Source: Polaromonas sp. (GTDB lineage: Bacteria; Pseudomonadota; Gammaproteobacteria; Burkholderiales; Burkholderiaceae). From it: a stretch of 6,400 nt of DNA. This document shows positions 1-5,671 of this stretch, piece by piece. The DNA is taken from contig PNMH01000145.1 in NCBI GenBank assembly GCA_013823505.1, positions 1 to 6,400 of the forward strand, given 5' to 3'. Below the pieces are notes generated by a model. It saw only the letters and a list, made by a program, of their open reading frames with translations, was not told the DNA's origin and ran no database searches. Positions within the stretch are counted from its first letter, which is position 1. Every line of letters begins with the position of its first letter. Position numbers and translations under genes: made by a program.

Positions 1-1
1 C

Positions 2-424
2 GAGGTGCTCGACATGATCGAGCGCCGCATGCAGGAGGTGGCCGAGCACACCGCTGCCGCGTTCGGTGCCACGGTGGAGTTCAAGTTCAAGCGCAACTAC
101 CCGCCCACCATCAACCACGCCGCCGAGACCGCGTTTGCACGCGAGGTCATGGCCGACATCGTGGGCGCAGACCGTGTGGTGGAGCAGGAGCCCACCATGG
201 GGGCTGAGGACTTCGCCTACATGCTGCAGGCCCGCCCGGGCTGCTACGCCTTCATCGCCAACGGCGACGGCGCGCACCGAGAAATGGGCCACGGTGGTGG
301 CCCCTGCATGCTGCACAACCCCAGCTACGACTTCAACGACGACCTGATCCCTCTGGGTGCCACTTACTGGGTGCAGCTGGCTGAAAAATGGCTGAGCCGC
401 CCGCGTCCGGGGGCGGCCGCTTGA
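2..424 (+). CDS. M20-family metal-dependent amidohydrolase (hippurate-hydrolase type), C-terminal part only
   Basis: This is the last ~140 residues of a protein whose N-terminus lies left of the window; the reading frame is open from base 2. It carries the C-terminal signature of the M20D amidohydrolases (hippurate hydrolase, IAA-amino-acid hydrolase, N-acyl-amino-acid deacylase). TMGAEDFAYM is at about 194-223, then a Gly-Cys-Tyr-Ala-Phe strand, then MLHNPSYDFND at about 308-340, whose His (314-316) is the C-terminal metal ligand of the family. The other metal ligands and catalytic Glu should be in the missing part, since these proteins are usually ~390-400 residues. They are cytosolic and hydrolyse N-acyl or N-aroyl amino acids; the exact substrate cannot be read here. 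The GTG at 5 is not a credible start because the fragment lacks the catalytic domain. The end overlaps the next gene by up to 37 bases, so the two are almost certainly co-transcribed. Confidence 0.9.
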   Translation, partial: EVLDMIERRMQEVAEHTAAAFGATVEFKFKRNYPPTINHAAETAFAREVMADIVGADRVVEQEPTMGAEDFAYMLQARPGCYAFIANGDGAHREMGHGGGPCMLHNPSYDFNDDLIPLGATYWVQLAEKWLSRPRPGAAA

Positions 425-1524
425 TCGCGCCAGCCGACGCGTTTTCCCCCTCGTACGCCCGGGCCCGGGTGCAGTTTCTGGAAGCGGCCGCGACCGCCGG
501 CATGGCGATCAGCAGCCACAACCATCCTTTGCCCGGCCGCGACGGCGAGGTGCTCGCCATGGACGTGGCGCTCGATGGCGATCCGGCGGCCGAGCGCCTG
601 CTCATCGTCAGCAGCGCCTGCCACGGGGTGGAGGGCTACTGCGGTTCTGGCGTGCAGGTGTTCGCCGCGCAGGACGCGGAGTGGCGCGAGCATGCCCGCG
701 CGGCCGGCGTGGCCGTGCTCTACATCCACGCGCTCAATCCGCACGGGTTTTCGTGGATGCGCCGGGTGACCCATGAAAACGTCGACCTCAACCGCAACTT
801 CCAGGATTTCAGCCAACCGCTGCCCGTCAATGAGGCCTATGCGGAGCTGCACGAACTGCTCTTGCCCACGCAATGGCCACCCGGCGCGGACAACGCCGCT
901 GCCATCGGCGCCTACATCCAGACCCACGGCCTCAACCGCTTTCAGGCCGCGGTGTCACAAGGCCAGCACGCTTTTGCCGACGGCCTGTTTTACGGCGGTG
1001 TTGAACCCACCTGGAGCAACCGAACGCTGCGCGAGGTGCTGCGCCGCCACGGCCGGCAGGCTCGCCATCTGGCGTGGATCGATCTGCACACCGGCCTGGG
1101 TGAGAGCGGCCTGGGTGAACGCATCTGCGCCTGCCGCGACGACGCCGTGGCGCTGGAGCGTGCCCGCGCCTGGTGGGGTGGCGACGGCCAGACGCCGGTG
1201 ACTTCCATCTACGACGGCTCGTCGACCTCGGCCCTGTTGACCGGCCTGATGTGGAACGCCGTGTACGAGGAATGCCCGCAGGCGCAGTACACAGGCATTG
1301 CCATGGAATACGGCACGGTGCCGATCGAAGAGGTGATCGACGCCTTGCGGGGGGACCATTGGCTGAGGTTGCATGCGGATGCGCCCGAGGCTTTGCGCGC
1401 CGCGATCAAGGCGCGCTTGTTGGCGGCGTTTTTTGTGGACACGGATGAGTGGAAGGCTCGCGTGGTGGTTCAGGCGCGCCAGGCCTTGTTTCAGGCGGTG
1501 ACCGGGCTTTCCTCGTCTACGTGA
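388..1524 (+). CDS. DUF2817 / M14-like zinc metallohydrolase
   Basis: This is a 378-residue protein of the DUF2817 family, which has the zinc-carboxypeptidase (M14) and aspartoacylase-like fold. An HxxE zinc motif sits in CHGVEGYCGS (H79, E82). It is followed by HALNPHGFSWMRR and by NVDLNRNF (131-138), where R136 matches the substrate-carboxylate arginine region. The third zinc ligand is H234 in IDLHTGLG, and E307 in GIAMEYGT is the likely general base. All expected catalytic residues are therefore present. No signal peptide is seen, so it is probably cytosolic. Function within the family is poorly defined; peptide or amide hydrolysis is an inference from the fold and from the M20 amidohydrolase upstream. 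Start: ATG 388 lies inside the upstream gene and has no clear ribosome site. An in-frame TTG at 421 overlaps the upstream stop (TTGA), follows a G-run, and begins closer to the conserved region (SYARARVQF). Either may be real. Confidence 0.85.
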   Translation: MAEPPASGGGRLIAPADAFSPSYARARVQFLEAAATAGMAISSHNHPLPGRDGEVLAMDVALDGDPAAERLLIVSSACHGVEGYCGSGVQVFAAQDAEWREHARAAGVAVLYIHALNPHGFSWMRRVTHENVDLNRNFQDFSQPLPVNEAYAELHELLLPTQWPPGADNAAAIGAYIQTHGLNRFQAAVSQGQHAFADGLFYGGVEPTWSNRTLREVLRRHGRQARHLAWIDLHTGLGESGLGERICACRDDAVALERARAWWGGDGQTPVTSIYDGSSTSALLTGLMWNAVYEECPQAQYTGIAMEYGTVPIEEVIDALRGDHWLRLHADAPEALRAAIKARLLAAFFVDTDEWKARVVVQARQALFQAVTGLSSST

Positions 1525-1530
1525 TGGGTT

Positions 1531-1573
1531 GGCTGTCGTGGCGGGCCGGGGCGAGACCCGGCGCGCCACAGCC
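1531..1573. terminator. Long GC-rich hairpin between DUF2817 gene and argB (terminator-like, no T-tract)
   Basis: A large imperfect inverted repeat starts seven bases after the stop of the upstream gene. The inner stem is GCCGGG (1545-1550) with CCCGGC (1557-1562), closing a GCGAGA loop. After a G·G mismatch the middle stem is TGGCG (1539-1543) with CGCCA (1564-1568). After a 3-base bulge (1536-1538) the outer stem is GGCTG (1531-1535) with CAGCC (1569-1573). That gives 16 base pairs, almost all G-C. No T-run follows, so it is not a classical intrinsic terminator. It may mark a Rho-dependent or weak 3' end, protect the upstream mRNA, or simply insulate argB. Confidence 0.5.
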
Positions 1574-1596
1574 TCGGAGACCGCACGAGCGAGGCC

Positions 1597-1602
1597 TACA
1601 AT
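1597..1602 (+). promoter_or_regulatory. Probable -10 box (TACAAT) for argB
   Basis: TACAAT matches the sigma-70 -10 consensus at five of six positions and lies 27 bases before the argB start, in the only AT-richer patch of the gap. It implies a short leader of about 20 bases. No convincing -35 hexamer is found 16-18 bases upstream (the stretch reads roughly CTCGGAGA), so the call rests on the -10 box and position alone. The ribosome site before ATG 1630 is weak (GCAGAG at 1619-1624). Confidence 0.45.
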
Positions 1603-1629
1603 TTCAGGACACAACCCTGCAGAGCCGCC

Positions 1630-2529
1630 ATGACCACCCCTCCCGACCTCACCACCATCCCTCCGCGCGACAAAGCTGAAATCCTCGCCCAGGCTCTGCC
1701 CTACATCCGCAAGTACCACGGCAAGACCATGGTGATCAAGTACGGGGGCAACGCCATGACGGACCCGGCGCTGCAGCAGGACTTTGCGGAAGACGTGGTG
1801 CTGCTCAAGCTGGTCGGCATCAACCCGGTGGTGGTGCACGGAGGAGGGCCTCAGATCGAGACGCTGCTCAAGCGCCTGGGCAAGCAGGGACAGTTCATCC
1901 AGGGCATGCGCGTCACCGATGCCGAGACCATGGAAGTGGTCGAATGGGTGCTCGGCGGTGAGGTGCAGCAGGACATCGTGGGCCTGATCAACCAGGCCGG
2001 TGGCAAGGCCGTGGGCCTCACCGGGCGCGACGGCGCCATGATCCGCGCGCAGAAGCTTCGTCTGGCCGACCCGAAGGACCCGAGCCTCGAACACGATGTG
2101 GGTCAGGTCGGCGACATCGTGAGCATCGACCCCAGCGTGGTGAAAGCTTTGCAGGACGACCAGTTCATCCCGGTGGTCAGTCCGATCGGTTTCGGCGAGC
2201 ACAACGAGAGCTACAACATCAACGCCGACGTGGTGGCCGCCAAGCTCGCCACCGTGTTGCAGGCCGAGAAGCTGCTCATGCTCACCAACATCCGCGGTGT
2301 GCTCGACAAGGACGGCCAGTTGCTCACCGAACTCACCCCCCGGCAGATCGACGCCCTGGTGGAAGACGGGACCATCTCCGGCGGCATGATCCCCAAGATC
2401 GCTGGCGCACTGGACGCGGCCAAGAGCGGCGTGAATGCGGTGCACATCATCGACGGACGCGTTCCGCATGCGCTCTTGCTTGAAGTCCTGGGCAACGAGC
2501 CCTTCGGCACCATGATCAAAAGCCACTGA
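1630..2529 (+). CDS. argB: Acetylglutamate kinase (N-acetyl-L-glutamate 5-kinase)
   Basis: ArgB phosphorylates N-acetyl-L-glutamate with ATP, the second step of arginine biosynthesis, in the cytosol. The 299-residue product has the full amino-acid-kinase fold. K37 is in [10 protein letters not shown] (phosphoryl transfer), HGGG is at 70-73 (nucleotide/transition-state loop), and FIQGMRVTD is at 89-97 (acetylglutamate-binding Arg94). GLTGRDG (129-135), [12 protein letters not shown] (196-207) and [10 protein letters not shown] (251-260, with K256) complete the active site. A helix of about 28 residues containing YIRKY precedes the kinase core. In arginine-inhibited hexameric enzymes such a helix links the dimers into a ring, so feedback control by arginine is plausible. 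The C-terminal end ([17 protein letters not shown]) departs from the usual Gly-x-Gly-Thr arginine-site pattern. The length is normal and the start gives a standard N-terminus. It has its own -10 box and stands alone, not in an arg cluster. Confidence 0.98.
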   Translation: MTTPPDLTTIPPRDKAEILAQALPYIRKYHGKTMVIKYGGNAMTDPALQQDFAEDVVLLKLVGINPVVVHGGGPQIETLLKRLGKQGQFIQGMRVTDAETMEVVEWVLGGEVQQDIVGLINQAGGKAVGLTGRDGAMIRAQKLRLADPKDPSLEHDVGQVGDIVSIDPSVVKALQDDQFIPVVSPIGFGEHNESYNINADVVAAKLATVLQAEKLLMLTNIRGVLDKDGQLLTELTPRQIDALVEDGTISGGMIPKIAGALDAAKSGVNAVHIIDGRVPHALLLEVLGNEPFGTMIKSH

Positions 2530-2541
2530 TGCAGAAGCAAA

Positions 2542-2556
2542 CGCCGCCTGCCGGCG
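2542..2556. other. Small hairpin just after argB
   Basis: CGCCG (2542-2546) and CGGCG (2552-2556) can pair around a 5-base loop, 12 bases after the argB stop. The stem is short and no T-run follows, so it is at best a weak terminator and may be chance in GC-rich DNA. It leaves open that transcription continues into the two-component genes. Confidence 0.25.
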
Positions 2557-2586
2557 CGAGGTGTCTGCTCCAGGGCGCCCGCAGAT

Positions 2587-2651
2587 CCGGCTCCGCCGGT
2601 CCCAGGGTGCGTCCCCCCTCGGGGGGAACGCGCGAAGCGCGGCAGGGGGGG
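2587..2651. repeat. GC-rich intergenic repeat element of Comamonadaceae type (three small hairpins)
   Basis: The segment consists of short perfect palindromes in a row. CCGGC-TCC-GCCGG is at 2587-2599. TCCCCCC (2612-2618) pairs with GGGGGGA (2621-2627) around TC. CGCGC-GAA-GCGCG is at 2629-2641. A final run of seven G (2645-2651) follows. The phrase GGTGCGTCCCCCCTCGGGGG, followed by a GCGCGAAGCGC-like part and a closing G-run, resembles a dispersed intergenic motif I recall from many Comamonadaceae genomes; that recognition is from memory. Only one copy lies in this window, so repetition itself is not shown here. The element ends two bases before the start codon of the response regulator, and its terminal G-run is the only thing resembling a ribosome-binding site there. 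Some gene callers could run the frame through it from GTG 2561. Confidence 0.6.
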
Positions 2652-2653
2652 CG

Positions 2654-3346
2654 ATGAGACTGCTCCTGGTTGAAGACGACGTGATGGTGGCCAGTGGCGT
2701 CAAGCTGGGGCTGTGCAACGCCGGCTACACGGTGGACTGGGTGCCCAGCGCCGAGCGCGCCGAGCGGGCATTGGAGAGCGACAGCTTCGACCTTGCCATC
2801 GTCGACATCGGCCTGCCCGGCATCGACGGGCTGGAGCTCACCCGGCGGCTGCGCACGTCGGGGCTGACGATGCCGGTGCTCATCCTCACCGCGCGCGACG
2901 CGCTGCACGACCGCGTGCAGGGTCTGGACCTTGGTGCCGACGACTACATGGTCAAACCTTTCGAGTTGCCCGAGTTGCTGGCGCGCCTGCGCGCCCTGCT
3001 GCGCCGTTCGCAGGCCGCCACCTCGGCCGTGCTGGGCTTCGGTCCGCTGGAGATGGACACAGCGCTGCGCCGCATCACGCTCGCGGGTGAGCCGCTGGAG
3101 CTGGGCCCGCGCGAGTGGACCGTGCTCGAATACCTGCTGCTGCAGGCACCCAAGCCTGCCGCCAAAGACAAGCTGTTGCAGGCACTCACCGGTTGGGACA
3201 AGGAGATCACGCCCAACACCATCGAGGTCTACATCTCGCGCCTGCGCGCCCGCCTGGAGCCGGCTGGTGTGTGCCTGCGTTCGATCCGCGGCTTTGGCTA
3301 CCGGCTGGAAATGACCGTGGCCACGGGCGATGTGGCCCCGACCTGA
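2654..3346 (+). CDS. OmpR/PhoB-family two-component response regulator (TctD/QseB-like)
   Basis: A 230-residue DNA-binding response regulator of normal length. The receiver domain (about 1-115) has the acidic pocket E7-D8-D9, phospho-acceptor D51 in IVDIGLPGIDG, T79 in ILTARD, and K101 in DYMVKPFELPELLARLRALLRR. The C-terminal winged helix (about 128-218) ends with NTIEVYISRLRARL and the SIRGFGYRLE wing typical of OmpR/PhoB proteins. The linker and receiver resemble the TctD, QseB and PmrA branch. The frame is open 31 codons further upstream (GTG 2561), but those codons translate the GC-rich repeat, and ATG 2654 gives the canonical MRLLLVEDD start. The 3' end overlaps the kinase gene by 17 bases if the kinase starts at 3330. 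The kinase is thus the expected phospho-donor. Target genes and signal are unknown. Confidence 0.94.
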   Translation: MRLLLVEDDVMVASGVKLGLCNAGYTVDWVPSAERAERALESDSFDLAIVDIGLPGIDGLELTRRLRTSGLTMPVLILTARDALHDRVQGLDLGADDYMVKPFELPELLARLRALLRRSQAATSAVLGFGPLEMDTALRRITLAGEPLELGPREWTVLEYLLLQAPKPAAKDKLLQALTGWDKEITPNTIEVYISRLRARLEPAGVCLRSIRGFGYRLEMTVATGDVAPT

Positions 3347-4817
3347 AGCTTCGCCCGCCCCCGGCATGATCTGGGGGCTGCAGCGGCGCCTGCTGGTGCT
3401 GCTGCTCATCACCATCGCGCTCATCGGCGCCGTCAGCGTGGTGTTCCACCTCCAGAGCGCCGGCACGGCTGCTTTGCAGCAAGACCAGCGCTTGCTGCGG
3501 CTGGTGCCGCTGCTGGCCGATTCGGTGGTGGTGATGGACATCGCTGCCCGTGGTCCCGCATCGCTCGAAGAGCCACTGCTCAGCGCCAGCGATGTGCTGG
3601 ATGCCCCCGCACTCGCCCTCTTGCTGGCGCCACCGGTGGAGGAATTTCTTCAGGAGCGCAAAGGCTTTGCGGCCTTTGGCGTTTTCGATGCGCAGGGCAT
3701 CCAGCTGCTGGGCGAACGCTGGTTGCCCACCGTGTTGCCCGCCACCGACGGCGCCGAATTCCTGAGTGTGGTGGAAGGTGGCGTCACCTACCGGGTGGTG
3801 GCCCAGCGCATGCGGTCATCGGCGGGCGATCTCATCGTGCTGTTGGCCGACGGGTCGAACGCGCAGCAGCATTGGGCCAGCTCGGTGCTGATGCGGGTGA
3901 TGTTGCCCAACCTGGTGCTTTTTCTCGTGGCGGCGGGCGTGGTCACTTGGGGCGTGGCGCGCGCGCTGCGTCCTTTGATCGACCTGAAGCAAGCGGTCGA
4001 GCGCCGCTCCCCGCGGGACCTCAGCCCCATCAGCGCCGAAACCGCGCCGGTGGAGGTGCAGCCGCTGGTGGATTCGCTCAACCGCCTGTTTGGCCTGGTC
4101 AATGCGCAGACCGAAGCGCAGCGGCGTTTTGTGGCCGACGCCGCCCACCAGTTGCGCACGCCGCTGGCGGGTCTGCAGTCGCAGGTGGAGGCCTGGGCCC
4201 AGGCAGCGCGCCACCTGGGCGGCGGCGACATGCTGAGCCTGCGCGCCGACCAGGTGCTGCGGCTGCGCGATGCCACGCGCCGCACCTCGCAGCTGGCCAA
4301 CCAGTTGCTGGCGCTCTCCAGGGTGGATGCCATGGGCGGTGATGCGCAAAGCCTGCAGCAGGTCGATCTGGCCGAGTTGTGCGAAAACATGCTCGGCCTG
4401 TACCTGGACGCGGCCAGCAGCAAGCAGATGGACCTGGGCCTGGAGACCGAGCCCGCCCAGACGCTGGGCCATGCGTGGCTGCTGCGCGAATTGCTGATCA
4501 ACCTGGTGGACAACGCGGTGAAGTACACGCCTCAGGGCGGCCGCATCACGCTGCGTTGTGGCAGCGGGCCCACGCCTCAGGGAGAACGGGTATGGATCGA
4601 GGTGGAAGACGACGGACCGGGCATCCCGGCTGGCGAGCGCTTGCGTGTGCTGCAGCGCTTCTACCGGGTGCCGGGCACCGCTGGCGAAGGCAACGGTTTG
4701 GGTCTGGCCATCGCCGACGAGATCGCGCGTGTGCACGGCACCAACCTGCACCTGGACAACGGCGCCGAGGGCCGCGGCCTGCGCGTTCGCGTGACACTGG
4801 ATGCGATCGCCCACTGA
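3330..4817 (+). CDS. Membrane sensor histidine kinase (TctE/QseC-like)
   Basis: A class I sensor kinase of up to 495 residues, partner of the response regulator just upstream. Numbered from ATG 3330, a membrane segment spans about 21-40. A periplasmic region of ~145 residues follows, beginning QDQRLLRLVPLLADSV, which resembles the 2CSK_N/TctE-type sensor domain. The second membrane segment is about 188-209, with a HAMP-like linker to ~260. The H-box FVADAAHQLRTPLAGL has H273 as phosphorylation site. The N-box is LLINLVDNAVKYTP (388-401), the G1 box VEDDGPGIP (425-433), and the G2 box GNGLGLAIA (454-462), where Asn replaces the more common Ser. All catalytic parts look intact. Start choice: ATG 3330 overlaps the regulator; ATG 3366 (MIWGLQRRLLVLLL) gives the usual short cytoplasmic lead. 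Neither has a clear ribosome site, so translational coupling is likely. TctE relatives sense tricarboxylates, but no transporter lies here, so the ligand is unknown. Confidence 0.93.
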   Translation: MWPRPEASPAPGMIWGLQRRLLVLLLITIALIGAVSVVFHLQSAGTAALQQDQRLLRLVPLLADSVVVMDIAARGPASLEEPLLSASDVLDAPALALLLAPPVEEFLQERKGFAAFGVFDAQGIQLLGERWLPTVLPATDGAEFLSVVEGGVTYRVVAQRMRSSAGDLIVLLADGSNAQQHWASSVLMRVMLPNLVLFLVAAGVVTWGVARALRPLIDLKQAVERRSPRDLSPISAETAPVEVQPLVDSLNRLFGLVNAQTEAQRRFVADAAHQLRTPLAGLQSQVEAWAQAARHLGGGDMLSLRADQVLRLRDATRRTSQLANQLLALSRVDAMGGDAQSLQQVDLAELCENMLGLYLDAASSKQMDLGLETEPAQTLGHAWLLRELLINLVDNAVKYTPQGGRITLRCGSGPTPQGERVWIEVEDDGPGIPAGERLRVLQRFYRVPGTAGEGNGLGLAIADEIARVHGTNLHLDNGAEGRGLRVRVTLDAIAH

Positions 4818-4838
4818 CATCGGATACCCCGCCCCCGT

Positions 4839-4866
4839 TCGGTGTGTGCGGCATCGTCGGTGTGCG
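4839..4866. repeat. Short direct repeats upstream of slmA
   Basis: TCGGTGTG occurs at 4839-4846 and again at 4857-4864, an 18-base period, and GTGTGCG occurs at 4844-4850 and 4860-4866. The pair sits immediately upstream of the AT-richer patch GCGAAAATTCGTAAC. It could be an operator read by a regulator bound on one DNA face, but the units are short and may be coincidental. Confidence 0.3.
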
Positions 4867-4871
4867 AAAAT
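4866..4871 (+). promoter_or_regulatory. Possible -10 box (GAAAAT) for slmA-pdeM
   Basis: GAAAAT within GTGCGAAAATTCG is the only AT-rich patch in the 132-base gap and matches the -10 consensus at four of six positions. It would give a leader of about 70 bases, which can form a small stem GGCCG (4894-4898) with CGGCC (4905-4909). No good -35 box is visible. The rest of the gap shows no other feature. Confidence 0.3.
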
Positions 4872-4949
4872 TCGTAACAGAACATCCATCCCGGGCCGGC
4901 ACCGCGGCCACCAGCACCCATCAGCTCACACCGATCGGACCGCCTGCCC

Positions 4950-5642
4950 ATGACTGCCAACGTTCCCGAGTCTCCTTCGCCGGAAGACGCCGCCGCCCTT
5001 GAAGCCGCCAGCGTGATCGAAGCCGCGGCCCACGCCGACAACGGCACGCGCAAACGGCCCAAGCCCGGCGAGCGCCGGGTGCAGATCCTCGAGGCCTTGG
5101 CCACCATGCTGGAGCAGCCCGGTGCCGAGCGCATCACCACGGCCGGCCTGGCCGCGCGGCTCGACGTGAGCGAGGCCGCCCTGTACCGCCACTTCGCCAG
5201 CAAGGCCCAGATGTTCGAAGGCCTGATCGAGTTCATCGAACAATCGGTGTTCGGTCTCGTCAACCAACTGGGCGAACGCGAACCCGACGCCAACGCACGC
5301 AGCCGCAAGCTGGTGACGCTGCTGCTGCAGTTTGGCGAGAAAAACCCCGGCATGACCCGTGTGATGGTGGGTGACGCCCTGGTGTTCGAAAACGAGCGCC
5401 TGCAACAACGCATGAACCTGTTCTTCGACAAGATCGAGTCGGTGCTCAAGCAGAACCTGCGCGAGGCCGCCGTGGTGGCCGGCGTGGCCACCCCCACGGT
5501 GGACGCGCAGGCCGATGCGTCGGTGGTCACGGCCTTCTGCGTGGGCCGGCTGCAGCGTTTCGCGCGCAGCGGCTTCAAGCGCCCGCCCAGCGAAAACCTC
5601 GAACACAGCCTGGCGCTGCTGCTGCCGGTGGCGCGGCTCTGA
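4950..5642 (+). CDS. slmA: Nucleoid occlusion factor SlmA (TetR-family FtsZ inhibitor)
   Basis: SlmA binds specific chromosomal sites and, when DNA-bound, antagonises FtsZ polymerisation so that the division septum does not form over the nucleoid. From residue ~41 the 230-residue protein aligns by eye, without gaps for over 100 residues, with E. coli SlmA (198 residues), at an offset of 30. The helix-turn-helix RITTAGLAARLDVSEAALYRHF is at 61-82, followed by SKAQMFEGLIEFIEQS, FGEKNPGMTRVMVGDALVFENERLQ (128-152) and the C-terminal AFCVGRLQRFARSGFKRPP. An N-terminal extension of about 30 residues is first Ala/Glu-rich, then basic (RKRPKPGERR). ATG 4950 is the first Met, and the next Met is inside the core, so the extension is probably real, although GTG 5013 is an alternative. 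The ribosome site is weak. pdeM follows 29 bases downstream, so the two are probably co-transcribed. Confidence 0.93.
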   Translation: MTANVPESPSPEDAAALEAASVIEAAAHADNGTRKRPKPGERRVQILEALATMLEQPGAERITTAGLAARLDVSEAALYRHFASKAQMFEGLIEFIEQSVFGLVNQLGEREPDANARSRKLVTLLLQFGEKNPGMTRVMVGDALVFENERLQQRMNLFFDKIESVLKQNLREAAVVAGVATPTVDAQADASVVTAFCVGRLQRFARSGFKRPPSENLEHSLALLLPVARL

Positions 5643-5671
5643 GCGAACACGCCGCGCTCCCCGCGCCCTGG

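Noticed and set aside
2612..2627. C6/G6 hairpin read as an intrinsic terminator for argB
   Set aside because: No T-run follows on either strand, and the hairpin fits better as part of the GC-rich repeat element.
2561..2653. N-terminal extension of the response regulator from GTG 2561
   Set aside because: The 31 extra residues translate the palindromic repeat, and the receiver domain begins canonically at ATG 2654.
955..2718. 587-codon open frame on the - strand across the DUF2817 gene, argB and the repeat
   Set aside because: It spans two clear + strand genes and a gap, has low-complexity His/Arg/Gly-rich composition with no recognisable domain, and is explained by the high GC content that suppresses stops in antisense frames.
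2516..3541. 341-codon open frame on the - strand over the response regulator
   Set aside because: Antisense shadow of a canonical response regulator and kinase; the translation is Gln/Arg/Gly-rich with no motif.
3872..4342. Alternative + strand frames inside the kinase gene
   Set aside because: Out-of-frame Ala/Gly/Arg-rich translations of a gene whose main frame carries all kinase motifs.
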